Origin: Microbacterium profundi
Lineage (GTDB): Bacteria > Actinomycetota > Actinomycetes > Actinomycetales > Microbacteriaceae
Assembly (NCBI RefSeq): GCF_000763375.1
Contig: NZ_JPSY01000001.1
Location: 1,054,001-1,118,000 of the forward strand
Length of the DNA: 64,000 nucleotides
Direction: 5' to 3'
Each line of letters opens with the position of its first letter. Positions within the stretch are counted from its first letter, which is position 1. The position numbers were made by a program, and so were the translations under genes. Under the pieces are notes generated by a model. The model was not told the origin of the DNA and made no database searches. It saw nothing but the letters and a program-made list of their open reading frames with translations. This document shows, in pieces, positions 17,560-27,172 of the stretch.

Positions 17560-19872
17560 TTACGCGGTGATCTCGTCGTTGCTCGGCATGCGCCCGGTGA
17601 TCTCCTCGATGATGTCGTCACCGATCCGAGCGGATTCGAACGGTGCGTCGATCTCGGCGCGACCCAAGAGCTCGGTCATGCGACGCTGACGCTGACGCGT
17701 GATGAGCGTGACGACGCGTCCGGCACGGCCCGCACGCCCGGTGCGACCCGAGCGGTGCATGTAGGTCTTGTACTCGTCCGGCGCGTCCGCCTGGATCACC
17801 AGGTCGATGTCGTCGACGTGGATGCCGCGGGCTGCGACGTCGGTGGCGACCAGAACCGACACGCGACCAGAGGTCATGCGCTCGAGGTTGCGGGTGCGCT
17901 TGGCCTGATTGAGGTCACCGTGCAGCGCAGCCGCCGGGATCCCGGCGTCGTCGAACTGTTCGGCCAGCGTCTCCGCGTACGCACGGGTGCGGGCGAAGAC
18001 GAGAGTCTTGCCTGCGCGGTCGACCATCGACGTGAGGATCTCGGCCTTGTCGCGGTGCTCGATCACGAGCACGCGGTGGTCGATCGTGCCGGAGTCCTGG
18101 TCTTCGCCGGAGACCTCGTAGACGTCAGGATCCACGAGGAACTCGTCGACGAGGGCAGCGACCTCGCGGTCGAGCGTCGCCGAGAACAGCAGCTTCTGGC
18201 TGCCCTCCTGTGTGTGGCGGAGGATGCGCTGCACGGGCTCGACGAATCCGAGCTCGCACATGTGGTCGGCCTCGTCGAGTACCGCGATGCGGCAGTCGGA
18301 GAGGTCGAGCTTGCGCTGCTTGATCAGATCCTCGATGCGGCCGGGAGTGCCGATCACGATGTCGACGCCCTTCATCAGCGCGCCGACCTGGCGGCCCTGC
18401 GGGACGCCACCGTAGATCTGCGTGGTGAACAGGCCGACGCTGCGGGCGATCGGCTGGATCGTGCGGTCGATCTGCAGCGCGAGCTCACGCGTCGGGGCGA
18501 GGATGATCGCACGAGGCTTGCGGCCGTACTCGCGGCGCTTGCCCGCCTGCGACTTCAGCACGCGCTCGACGAGCGGGGCGCCGAAGGCGATGGTCTTGCC
18601 CGAGCCGGTGCGGCCACGGCCGAGCACGTCGCGACCCTCGAGAATCGACGGGATGGTCGCCGCCTGGATGGCGAACGGCGAAGACGCACCGAGCTCCTTC
18701 AGAACGTCGACGATGTTGGAGCCGATGCCGAGATCGGCGAACGTGACGCCATCGACTTCGGGAGCTGCGATCGTCTTCGCCTCGAGGCGCTCGTGCACGA
18801 CATCCTCGGTCTTCTCGAATTTCGATCCGCCGGTCGCTGAGCCTGTCGAAGCGTTCCAGTCGTCGCGACTCGCGCGCGGCTCGCTGCGGCGGTCGTCACG
18901 GCGGGGACCACGGTCATCACGGCGGGGTCCACGATCGTCACGACGGGGGCCGCGATCGTCACGACGGGGACCACGATCGTCACGGCGGGGGCCGCGATCG
19001 TCACGACGGGGACCACGGTCATCACGGCGCGCATCGTCACGGCGGGCATCGTCACGGCGGGGGCGGTCGCCCTGGTGGCGGGAACCGGTCGCCGAGCCCG
19101 TCGACGCGTCCCGCTGCGGACGCTCGCTGTTCACGCGAGGGCGGTCCTCGTAACGGGGGCGGCCATCCGTGCGCTCGCGGTCATCGCGACGCGGACGCTC
19201 GTCGTTGTAGCGCGGACGCTCGGCGGGTCGATCGCTGTTGAAGCGGGGACGATCGTTGTTGTAGCGGGGACGCTCGCCGCCGCGGTCATTGTTGAACCTC
19301 GGGCGGTCGCCCTGGTAGCGAGAACCAGTCGACGCACCGGCGTCCCGACGCGGACGCTCATCCTGACGCGCGCGGTCATCCCGACGCGGACGGTCATCGT
19401 TGAACCGAGGACGCTCAGCGCCACGATCGTTGTCGTACCGCGGACGCTCAGCGCCACGGTCGCTGTTGTACCGGGGACGGTCGTCGTTGAAGCGACGCCC
19501 ATCGGTGCGCGGACGCTCGCCCTGGTGGTGCGGCGTCTCGCGGCGACCCGACTCGGCGCGGCCGCGGATGCCGCGTGCCTCATCACGGCCGGCACGCTCC
19601 TGGTCGCTCCAGCGACGCTTCGGAGCGCCGCTGTCGGCCTCGGCCGGACGGTATCCGCGGTGGGTCGCGCTCTTGCTGCCCGGGCGGCGGTCGGCGCCGC
19701 GGTCAGAGGTCGACGTGGGGTGGCTCGACGCAGAGCGCTGTGCGCCGGCATCCGAACGTCCACCCTCTGGGCGACCGGCGTGACGGTCGTGGAACGAGGT
19801 CTTGTTCGCGCCGTAGCGCGGCTCGAAGTTGCGCGAGGGCCTGCCGCCCTGGGGCTTCTTGTTCTTGGGCAT
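17560..19872 (-). CDS. DEAD-box RNA helicase with long Arg/Asp-rich N-terminus
   Basis: 770 residues. The helicase core occupies roughly 375-760: VTFADLGIGSNIVDVLKELG (Q motif region), GRGRTGSGKTIAF (motif I), PTRELALQ, TPGRIED, VLDEADHMCELGF (motif II), SATLD (III), ATDVAARGIHVDDIDLVI (V) and HRSGRTGRAGRAG (VI). The first ~370 residues are low-complexity, dominated by RDD/RPRYND-type repeats, including six tandem copies of RRDDRGP, probably an RNA-binding tail. Start ATG 19872 follows AGAAGGA; an earlier GTG is possible. Two family 2-like repeats (18835, 19090) are read as NASTGSATGG and similar. Likely roles are RNA unwinding in ribosome assembly or cold adaptation. Confidence 0.93.
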   Translation of the reverse strand: MPKNKKPQGGRPSRNFEPRYGANKTSFHDRHAGRPEGGRSDAGAQRSASSHPTSTSDRGADRRPGSKSATHRGYRPAEADSGAPKRRWSDQERAGRDEARGIRGRAESGRRETPHHQGERPRTDGRRFNDDRPRYNSDRGAERPRYDNDRGAERPRFNDDRPRRDDRARQDERPRRDAGASTGSRYQGDRPRFNNDRGGERPRYNNDRPRFNSDRPAERPRYNDERPRRDDRERTDGRPRYEDRPRVNSERPQRDASTGSATGSRHQGDRPRRDDARRDDARRDDRGPRRDDRGPRRDDRGPRRDDRGPRRDDRGPRRDDRGPRRDDRRSEPRASRDDWNASTGSATGGSKFEKTEDVVHERLEAKTIAAPEVDGVTFADLGIGSNIVDVLKELGASSPFAIQAATIPSILEGRDVLGRGRTGSGKTIAFGAPLVERVLKSQAGKRREYGRKPRAIILAPTRELALQIDRTIQPIARSVGLFTTQIYGGVPQGRQVGALMKGVDIVIGTPGRIEDLIKQRKLDLSDCRIAVLDEADHMCELGFVEPVQRILRHTQEGSQKLLFSATLDREVAALVDEFLVDPDVYEVSGEDQDSGTIDHRVLVIEHRDKAEILTSMVDRAGKTLVFARTRAYAETLAEQFDDAGIPAAALHGDLNQAKRTRNLERMTSGRVSVLVATDVAARGIHVDDIDLVIQADAPDEYKTYMHRSGRTGRAGRAGRVVTLITRQRQRRMTELLGRAEIDAPFESARIGDDIIEEITGRMPSNDEITA
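18835..18853. repeat. Interspersed repeat, family 2, inside the DEAD-box helicase
   Basis: CGCTGAGCCTGTCGAAGCG, read as NASTGSATGG at the boundary between the low-complexity tail and the helicase core. A degenerate copy (GCCGAGCCCGTCGACGCG) lies near 19090. Confidence 0.75.
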
Positions 19873-20110
19873 GGGTGTGTCCTTCTGGGTTTTCTGCACC
19901 AAACAGCGCCGCGCTTAGCGCGCGGGGAAACCCGGACATCCGTCGGCCGGGGGCCATTCATGTGATGGTTAATGTGCGTCGATCGACGCTCACCATCGGC
20001 CCCTGGGCTCACACTTCCAACAGATAAACGCCCGCGCCATGCGCGGCTGCCCGAAGCCGACCGCACAAGTTTAGCCGATGCGCCTGAGAACACCCCCGTA
20101 CGATGAAGCC

Positions 20111-21007
20111 GTGACTTCGCAATCCCCCACCGGCATCCAGATCCACCTTCAGCGCGGCGCCGTCACGGCGCAGATCGCCCAGGTCGGGGCATCCCTCCGC
20201 GGGCTCACCGTCGGCGGCGTCGATCTCGTCAGCCGGTACCCCGAGAACATCCCGACGCCGTCGTGCTCCGGTGTGGTGCTGGCGCCTTGGCCGAACCGGG
20301 TGCGCGACGGCGTCTGGGACGACGGCGGCACCACGCAGCAGCTCTCGATCAGCGAGCCGAAGCTGCACAACGCCAGCCACGGACTGCTGCGCTTCACCGC
20401 CTACGAGATCGAGCAGACGGATGCCGCCGCCACCCTGCGCGCGACGATCCACCCGCAGACCGGCTTCCCCTACGAGATCGCGACGACGGTCACGTATGCG
20501 CTCACCGACGCCGGCATCGAGGTCACGCACACGCTGACGAACCGATCGGATGCTGCGGCACCCGCCGCACTCGGCACCCACCCGTTCGTCACGATCGGCG
20601 ATGCCGATCCGCACGACCTCGTGCTCACCGTGCCCGCCGCGACCCAGTTCGACGCCGACGAGCGGATGCTGCCCACCGGCACCTCCCCCGCACCGGCCGC
20701 ACTGCGCGAAGGAGTGCGCCTCGGCGACATCGCGCTCGACACCGGCTTCACCGACCTCACGCGGGATGCAGACGGGTTCGTACGCCACTGCCTCACCGCA
20801 CCAGACGGCCGCCGCGTCACCCTGCGCCAGGGCGAAGGCTTCGACTACGTGCAGGTGTACACGACCACGAATTACCCCGGCCATGATCTCGCGGTCGCCA
20901 TCGAGCCGATGACGGCCCCGGCCGACGCGTTGAACAGCGGTCTCGGCATCCGTCGCCTCGCCCCGGACGAGACGTGGAGGCTCACCTGGGGCGTCGAGCT
21001 CAGCTGA
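20111..21007 (+). CDS. Aldose 1-epimerase family protein
   Basis: 298-residue galactose mutarotase-like protein, interconverting sugar anomers (or acting on a hexose phosphate). Family features: LAPWPNRVRDGVWDD with the Asn/Arg of the active site, HNASHGLLRFTAYE (catalytic His region), ALGTHPFVTIGDADP, and a Glu-containing C-terminal segment AIEPMTAPADALNSG. GTG 20111 is preferred because TACGAT lies six bases upstream; an ATG at 20078 is in frame. The 3' end overlaps the convergent HelD gene by eight bases. Sugar specificity is unknown. Confidence 0.88.
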   Translation: MTSQSPTGIQIHLQRGAVTAQIAQVGASLRGLTVGGVDLVSRYPENIPTPSCSGVVLAPWPNRVRDGVWDDGGTTQQLSISEPKLHNASHGLLRFTAYEIEQTDAAATLRATIHPQTGFPYEIATTVTYALTDAGIEVTHTLTNRSDAAAPAALGTHPFVTIGDADPHDLVLTVPAATQFDADERMLPTGTSPAPAALREGVRLGDIALDTGFTDLTRDADGFVRHCLTAPDGRRVTLRQGEGFDYVQVYTTTNYPGHDLAVAIEPMTAPADALNSGLGIRRLAPDETWRLTWGVELS

Positions 21008-23138
21008 CGCGCAGCCGTCCCAGCTCCTGGGTGCAGCGCGTCAGCGCGACGTAGAGTCCGTTCCAGCCACGCGGCTCTGCGGCGATGCCGACGGCATCCA
21101 CGAGCAGAGTGGCGTCCCATTCCAGCCCCTTCGCGTCGGTCGCAGAGAGCACCGTCGCGTCCGGAAGAGCCGCGCGCAGCGCGGCGAGGCGGTCGAGAGG
21201 CGCCACGACTCCGACCGTTCCGCCGCTCCAACGCGCTGACAACTCCTCGAAGAGCAGCGCAGCCTCAGCGGCAAGATCGCTCTCGTCGACATCGCGTTCC
21301 CACGGTTCGATGCCGGACGCCCGCACGGCCCGAGGCGGTTCGTTCTCACTTCCGGCATTGCGCAGCACGGGAGCGGTGAGCGCCATGACCTCGAGCGGAG
21401 TGCGATAGCAGATCGTCAGGCCGGCCTCAGTCCACTTCTTGCCGAATGCCGCGTCGACCGCCTGCGCCCAGGTCGTGTGCCGGTGCGGCGCCTCTGCCTG
21501 ATCGATGTCGCCGACGGCCGTGATCGAACGCGAAGGACAGCGCCGCATCACCATCTGCCACTGCATCTCGGACAGCTCCTGCGCTTCGTCGATGACGACG
21601 TGCCCGTAGACCCAGTCGCGCTGCGAAGCAGCACGATCGGCGAGGAACTCACCCTGCGCCCGTCCGGATCCCTGGTCACCCAGCAGATCGGCGAGCGCGT
21701 CGATGAGCGGGATGTCGCTGCCGGCCCACCCGGTCGGCTCGCGGCGGACCGAGTCGCGCTCCGAGTCAGTGAGCTCCGGCGCCCACCGCCGCAGCAACGC
21801 GTCGTCGGCGAGCAGCCGGCGCAGCTCTGCCGTCGCATCCAGAGGCGGCCACCACTGGGCGAGCAGGTCAGCCAGGTCGCGGTCGATCGCGATCCGATCG
21901 CGCAACCGCTCGATGTCGTCCTCAGAGAGCAGTCCATCGACTTCGGCGCCCGTCGCGCCGGTCGCCGCAGCACGGTCATCGGAGCGCTCCAGCCCTGCGT
22001 CGACGTCGACGAGGATGTCCTCCAGGCCCTCCTCCATCCGCGCGAGCGTCTCTTCGCTGCGCTCGACGACGGCGTCGGTGAGCAGGCTGTGCACCTGCTC
22101 GAAGAAGACGGCCCGCGCCGCGTGGTACGAGCGTCCGGAAGTCGCAGAGGCGAGTACGCTCGCGATCCTCCGCCCGTCGAGCGTGTACTTCTCGCCCTCC
22201 CACACCAGCTCGAGTTCCCTCGGCTGCGGGACCAGCGACGCCGCATACTCCGACAGCGCCCGCTGCCAGAGCGCCCTGCCCTTGATCTCGGCGAGCACCC
22301 TCGGTTCATCACGCTCCACGCTGACGCCCGGCACCAGCGTGTCGCAGGTCGCGGAGACGACAGCCGTCTCACCGAGGCCCGGCAGCACCTGCGCGATATA
22401 GTCCAGGAACCGCATCGACGGGCCGAGTACCAGTACCCCCTGCGCAGCGAGGCGAGAGTGCGTGAAGAGAAGGTATGCGACCCGGTGCAGCGCCACCACG
22501 GTCTTGCCGGTGCCCGGTCCGCCCTGCACGACGAGCGGCCCGTGGGCGTCAGCGCGGATCACATCGTCCTGCTCACGCTGCAGCGTCGCCGCCGCCGTGC
22601 TCATGCGTCCGGTCCGGCGCTCGCCCAGCGCAGCGAGCAGTGCACCCTCTCCCACGAGCTCGCTGGCCACCGAGCCGTCGAGCGGCTCATCGTCGACGCC
22701 CACTACGGTGCGATCGCTCGTGCGGATGTGCCGGCGCTTCGCCTGCCCCTGAGGGTCCACCGCAGTCGCCGTGTAGAAGGCGCGCGCCGCCGGGGCGCGC
22801 CAGTCGATCACCAGAGGATCGTCATCCTCCGTGTCCGATGCGGGGATCCCCACCCGGCCCAGGTGCCTCACGGAATTGTCGAGCCCGTCGAGCCGCCCGA
22901 AGATCAGCCCCTGCTCGGCGTGCGACAGTTCTGCGCGACGCTGGGCCATCATGCGCATCCGCGTCTGCTGCACCGCATCCGCCGCAGGAGCCGCAAGGTC
23001 GGCATCGAGCTGCCGGAGGAGGTCGTCACGGCGCGTGAACGCCTCATCGAGGCTGACCTGTTCCTGCTCTACTGCTCTCTGGTTCGCGAGCTCGTCCTGG
23101 TCGGGCAGGGTGGTGAAGTCGTTCAGTGGCACTGACAC
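21000..23138 (-). CDS. helD: HelD-like RNA polymerase recycling ATPase/helicase
   Basis: 712-residue UvrD/Rep-like superfamily 1 ATPase of the HelD group, which in other bacteria pries stalled RNA polymerase from DNA and in some actinobacteria contributes to rifamycin tolerance. An N-terminal coiled-coil arm (about 10-80) precedes PLVIDWRAPAARAFY, typical of the group. Walker A GGPGTGKT is at 206-213, YGHVVIDEAQELSEMQW is the Walker B/motif II, GDIDQAEAPHR motif III, and AKGLEWDATLLVD motif V. GTG start; a second GTG six bases in is equally possible. I saw no rifamycin-associated promoter element upstream. Overlaps the epimerase 3' end. Confidence 0.88.
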   Translation of the reverse strand: MSVPLNDFTTLPDQDELANQRAVEQEQVSLDEAFTRRDDLLRQLDADLAAPAADAVQQTRMRMMAQRRAELSHAEQGLIFGRLDGLDNSVRHLGRVGIPASDTEDDDPLVIDWRAPAARAFYTATAVDPQGQAKRRHIRTSDRTVVGVDDEPLDGSVASELVGEGALLAALGERRTGRMSTAAATLQREQDDVIRADAHGPLVVQGGPGTGKTVVALHRVAYLLFTHSRLAAQGVLVLGPSMRFLDYIAQVLPGLGETAVVSATCDTLVPGVSVERDEPRVLAEIKGRALWQRALSEYAASLVPQPRELELVWEGEKYTLDGRRIASVLASATSGRSYHAARAVFFEQVHSLLTDAVVERSEETLARMEEGLEDILVDVDAGLERSDDRAAATGATGAEVDGLLSEDDIERLRDRIAIDRDLADLLAQWWPPLDATAELRRLLADDALLRRWAPELTDSERDSVRREPTGWAGSDIPLIDALADLLGDQGSGRAQGEFLADRAASQRDWVYGHVVIDEAQELSEMQWQMVMRRCPSRSITAVGDIDQAEAPHRHTTWAQAVDAAFGKKWTEAGLTICYRTPLEVMALTAPVLRNAGSENEPPRAVRASGIEPWERDVDESDLAAEAALLFEELSARWSGGTVGVVAPLDRLAALRAALPDATVLSATDAKGLEWDATLLVDAVGIAAEPRGWNGLYVALTRCTQELGRLRVS

Positions 23139-23267
23139 TCTCTCTGTGTGCGCGGTCTACGGCTCTGTGCGCTCGATCTGAGATCAGCGCACTCGTCGCT
23201 GAACAACACCCGGTCGCGGACTATTCCAACGGGACTGCAAGACCATGCGGCCTCGCAGCCCCACGGA

Positions 23268-26200
23268 TCAGCCTTGGTGCTCGCGCAGCTCGCGGCGGGT
23301 GAGCGGATGCTCGGACGCGTCGGTTTCGGACGCATCCCCTGCGGGAGCGTCGCCCCCTGTGTCAGGTCCAGCATCCGAATCGGGGGCCGTGCCACCGGCA
23401 TCCGGCCCCGCCTTGCGAGCCCGGCGACGCTCCTTCGCCCCCTCGACGAGGTTGTAGAGCGTCGGAAGCACGATCAGCGTCAGCACGGTCGAGGAGACCA
23501 GGCCGCCGATCACGACGATCGCGAGCGGCTGCGAGATGAACCCGCCCTGCCCGGTGATCCCCAGTGCCATCGGAGTGAGGGCGAAGATGGTCGCGAGCGC
23601 CGTCATGAGGATCGGGCGCAGACGCTTCTCGCCTCCGGCCATCACCGCGTCACGCGTCGACAGACCCTTCTCCCGGTACTGGTTCACCAGGTCGACGAGC
23701 ACAATGGCGTTCGTCACCACGATGCCGATCAGCATCAGCACGCCGATCAAGGATGCGACGCCCAGCGGCACGCCCGTGATGATCTGCAGCAGGATCGCAC
23801 CGGTCGCCGCGAACGGCACAGAGACCAGCAGCAGCAGCGGCTGGCGCAGCGACTTGAAGGTCGCGACCATCACGACGTAGACGATCAGGATCGCGGCGAG
23901 CATCGCGAGCCCCAGCTGCGAGAACGAATCAGCCTGCTGCGACGCGACGCCGCCGACTTCGGCCGAGGCGCCGTCCGGCAGGTCGACCGCCTCGAGCGCG
24001 GCCGTGACCGATGCGGTCGCGGTCGCGAGGTTGTCCGACGCCGGCGGCACCGTGATCGTCGCGGTTCGGCGGCCCTGCTCGGTGGTGATCGAGGTCGGTC
24101 CCTCGCGCTGCTCGACGAGCGCGATGTCCTGCAGCGTGATGATCCCGCGCGGGCTGGGGATGGCCAGCGAACGCAGCGCATCGATCGTCGCCGGCGGCTC
24201 GGTAGCGGCGATGTACACCGTGAGGGCGGTGTCATCCAGCTCGACGGATCCGACCTGCTGCGGGCGCATCGTGCCCGAGACCAGCGTTCCCACTGCGACC
24301 TCCGAGAGCCCGTTGTCGGACGCCGCCTGTCGATCGACGACCACAGCGATGTAGGGCAGCGATGCGGCGAGGTTGTCGGTGACCGCGCCGATGCCGTCGC
24401 GTCCGTCAAGTTCTTCGGTGACTGCTGAGGTCGCCTCGGCCAGAGCCTCGGCGCTCGGCGCCGTGACGTTCACCTCGATGTCGCTCGATCCGAACCCTGC
24501 GGCGGCGTTCACGCTGATGTCGCCGACGTCTTCCAGTCCGTCGACAGCATCGAGCACATCGGCGCGAAGCTGCTCCTGATCGACATCCGCCGACGTCATG
24601 ATCGAATAGGTCACCCCGGCTCCACCGGAGAAGGCGTCCATGAGTGACGAGCCGCTCGAACCGATCGACACCTGCACGTTCTCGATGCCCTCGACGCCGT
24701 CCAGCGCATCCTCGACGACGGCTGCCGCCGCATCCTTCGTCTCGAGGCTCGCCGTCGGACCGAGGTCCTGCGTGACGGTCATGGTGTTCTGGCCTGTGTC
24801 GCTGAGGAAGTTGATCTTCATCAGCGGCGCGGCGGCGAGCGTGCCACCGAGCACCACGACGGCGAGGATCACCGTGACGGCCGAGTGCTTCAGGGTCCAG
24901 CCGAGGATCGGACGGTACAGCTTCTGCAACGGCGTCGGCGGAGCATCCTGATGCTCCGGGTCGATCACGTTCCCGTTCTCGTCGCGCAGTTCCTTGCCTG
25001 GACGCAGGAACCAGTACGCCAGCACCGGGACGATCGTCAGCGCCACGAGCAGCGATGCGACCATCGCGATCGTCACCGTCATCGCGAACGGACGGAACAG
25101 CTCGCCGACCATGTCGCCGACGAAGACGATCGGCAGGAAGACCGCGACGGTGGTGATGGTGGATGCCGTGATGGCAGAGGCCACCTCACGCACCGCGAGG
25201 CGGATCGCATCGCCCTTGTCGGCATCGCCCACGTAGTGCCGCTTGATGTTCTCGATCACGACGATGGAGTCGTCGACGACACGACCGATCGCGATGGTGA
25301 GGGCGCCGAGGGTGAGGATGTTCAGCGAGTATCCGAACGCCTGCAGCCCGATGAAGGTGATCAGCACACTGGTCGGGATCGAGATCGCCGTGACCAGCGT
25401 CGAACGGATCGACAGCAGGAAGACGAGGATGACGATCACGGCGAAGACGAGCCCGAGCAGGCCCTCGGTGGCGAGTGTCTCGATCGACTGCACGATGAAC
25501 GGCGCCTGGTCGAAGACGACGGTGAACTTCGCGTCGGGGAAGGTCTTCTGCAGCTCGTCGAGCTCGGCGATCACGCCGTCGGACACCTCGACCGTGTTCG
25601 CCGAGGGAAGCTTGGTGATCGAGATCGAGAGCGCGTCCTCGCCGTTCACGCGTGACAGCGACGACACCGGGTCGGACTCCAACGCCACGGTCGAGATGTC
25701 GGCGATCGTGGCATCCGTGCCCACCAACGGCAACGCGGCGATGTCGTCGACCGAGGTGATCTTGGCGCCGGTCTGAACTGTCAGCGTCTGACCGGCCTCG
25801 GTGATGTCGCCACCGGGGAAGAGCGTGCCGTTCTGCTGCAGTGCATCGCGGATCGCCTGGCTGCTCACGCCGGCCGCCGCGAGCTTGGCGTTGTCCGGCG
25901 TGATCGTGATGCGCTGCCCGATGCCGCCGACGATCTGTGCGGCATTGACACCGTCGACGTCTTCGAGGTCGGGGATCGCGACATTCTCCAGGTCGGCCTG
26001 AGCCGTCTCGGCGTCATCGAATCCGGTCACTGCGACCTGGATCACCGGGAAGTCGTCGATCGAGACCGACAGCACCTGCGGCTCGACCTCTTCAGGCAGC
26101 TGCGAGGAGATGCGGTTGATCGCCTGCTGCATCTTCTGCTCGGCGGTGGCGAGGTTCTCGCCGTAGGTGAGGGTGGCCTGGATGATCGACGAGTTCGTCG

Positions 26201-26456
26201 CGCTCGTCGCACTCGTGGACTCCAAGCCGGGAACGCCCTGGATCGCCGTCTCGATCGGCGTGGAGACATCGTTCTCGACGACCTCGGGTGATGCACCGGG
26301 GTAGGTCGTCATGACGATGAGCGACGGCAGCTCGAGCGAGGGGATGAGCTCCTGCTTGAGGTTCGTCAACGCGAGGCCGCCGAACACGGCGGCCACGATC
26401 GTGATGAGAGCGATCAGCGCGCGGTTGCGCAGGCTGAGGATGGCGAGTTTCGACAC
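23268..26456 (-). CDS. RND efflux permease (HAE1 family)
   Basis: 1062-residue proton-driven multidrug or lipid exporter of the AcrB/SwrC type. The N-terminal TM1 (RNRALIALITIVAAVFGGLAL) precedes a first periplasmic-type loop starting PSLELPSLIVMTTYPGASPEVVE. TM2-6 hold ALTIAIGRVVDDSIVVIENIKRH (relay aspartates in TM4), and TM8-12 include GIVVTNAIVLVDLVNQYREKG and RPILMTALATIFALTPMALG. The Gly/Asp/Thr-rich tail (after 1015) is likely disordered. No adaptor or outer-membrane channel gene is near, as expected for a Gram-positive. It lies 19 bases downstream of the TetR gene on the same strand. Confidence 0.94.
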   Translation of the reverse strand: MSKLAILSLRNRALIALITIVAAVFGGLALTNLKQELIPSLELPSLIVMTTYPGASPEVVENDVSTPIETAIQGVPGLESTSATSATNSSIIQATLTYGENLATAEQKMQQAINRISSQLPEEVEPQVLSVSIDDFPVIQVAVTGFDDAETAQADLENVAIPDLEDVDGVNAAQIVGGIGQRITITPDNAKLAAAGVSSQAIRDALQQNGTLFPGGDITEAGQTLTVQTGAKITSVDDIAALPLVGTDATIADISTVALESDPVSSLSRVNGEDALSISITKLPSANTVEVSDGVIAELDELQKTFPDAKFTVVFDQAPFIVQSIETLATEGLLGLVFAVIVILVFLLSIRSTLVTAISIPTSVLITFIGLQAFGYSLNILTLGALTIAIGRVVDDSIVVIENIKRHYVGDADKGDAIRLAVREVASAITASTITTVAVFLPIVFVGDMVGELFRPFAMTVTIAMVASLLVALTIVPVLAYWFLRPGKELRDENGNVIDPEHQDAPPTPLQKLYRPILGWTLKHSAVTVILAVVVLGGTLAAAPLMKINFLSDTGQNTMTVTQDLGPTASLETKDAAAAVVEDALDGVEGIENVQVSIGSSGSSLMDAFSGGAGVTYSIMTSADVDQEQLRADVLDAVDGLEDVGDISVNAAAGFGSSDIEVNVTAPSAEALAEATSAVTEELDGRDGIGAVTDNLAASLPYIAVVVDRQAASDNGLSEVAVGTLVSGTMRPQQVGSVELDDTALTVYIAATEPPATIDALRSLAIPSPRGIITLQDIALVEQREGPTSITTEQGRRTATITVPPASDNLATATASVTAALEAVDLPDGASAEVGGVASQQADSFSQLGLAMLAAILIVYVVMVATFKSLRQPLLLLVSVPFAATGAILLQIITGVPLGVASLIGVLMLIGIVVTNAIVLVDLVNQYREKGLSTRDAVMAGGEKRLRPILMTALATIFALTPMALGITGQGGFISQPLAIVVIGGLVSSTVLTLIVLPTLYNLVEGAKERRRARKAGPDAGGTAPDSDAGPDTGGDAPAGDASETDASEHPLTRRELREHQG

Positions 26457-26475
26457 GGTGATCTCTCGGTTGTCT

Positions 26476-27066
26476 CTATGCGGTGGACTGCGGTGAAGGG
26501 GATGCTGCGGCGTCGGCGGTCCCGAAGATGCTGATGAGCGCCGCCTCGATGAAGCGCTGATCGAGCGGGTTCTCGTGGATCTGTGCGTGCCAGAGTACGC
26601 CGTCGATGAAAACGGCTGCGGCCTGCGCGCGGTCGATTCCGTGAACGGGGGCGAAGATCCCGACGAGTTCGTCCGACCACTGCTGTGCGAGCTCTCGCAG
26701 CCTCGGGTCGTGCACGGCCGCAGTGACGACGGCGCGATCGGCCTGGACTGCCGTCGCGTCGGCGAGGGCGGTGTGGATCAGTTCAGCCAGCAGGGCGGGG
26801 GTCGCGCCGCGCTCGGTGATGACCGCACGGATCTCCGTCATCCGCTCGGCCACGTGAGTGGCGAGCAGCTGGAGCGCGGCGTCTCGGAGGTCGTCGAGAG
26901 TCGCGAAGTACTGGGTCGTCGCACCGAGCGGAACATCGGCGCGGGCGGCGACCATGCGGTGGGTGATCGCGTCGACGCCGACCTCGGTGATGAGCTCGGC
27001 CGCAGCGGTGATGATGGCGAGTCGTCGCGTCTCGGGGTCGCGCCGGCGGCGGACTGCTTCAGCCAT
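26476..27066 (-). CDS. TetR family transcriptional regulator of the efflux operon
   Basis: 196 residues. The helix-turn-helix is at about 10-60: RRRRDPETRRLAIITAAAEL, then VGVDAITHRMVAARADVPLGATTQYF, the TetR recognition pattern. The C-terminal two-thirds is helical and variable, as expected for ligand binding. ATG 27066 is chosen because AGGGGAG precedes it; an upstream in-frame ATG at 27093 overlaps the operator. It precedes the RND pump in one operon and probably represses it until a pump substrate binds. An inverted TGTACA pair lies just upstream. Confidence 0.92.
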   Translation of the reverse strand: MAEAVRRRRDPETRRLAIITAAAELITEVGVDAITHRMVAARADVPLGATTQYFATLDDLRDAALQLLATHVAERMTEIRAVITERGATPALLAELIHTALADATAVQADRAVVTAAVHDPRLRELAQQWSDELVGIFAPVHGIDRAQAAAVFIDGVLWHAQIHENPLDQRFIEAALISIFGTADAAASPSPQSTA

Positions 27067-27086
27067 GGCTCTCCCCTCTGGACTGC

Positions 27087-27106
27087 TGTACATGTACTTT
27101 TGTACA
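27087..27106. promoter_or_regulatory. Probable TetR operator
   Basis: TGTACATGTACTTTTGTACA, two TGTACA half-sites 14 bases apart, about 20 bases upstream of the TetR start. AT-rich against a GC-rich background. Likely autoregulatory; inferred from position and symmetry. Confidence 0.6.
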
Positions 27107-27172
27107 TTCTCGCATTTGTGAGGATGCTGAGCGCGGCTCAGGACGTCGTCGGGCGACCGACGCCGTCCGAGC

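Noticed and set aside
21000..23138. Rifamycin-associated element upstream of helD
   Set aside because: No match to the known inverted GGGGCTTGCGGCAAGG-type element in the 129-bp gap.
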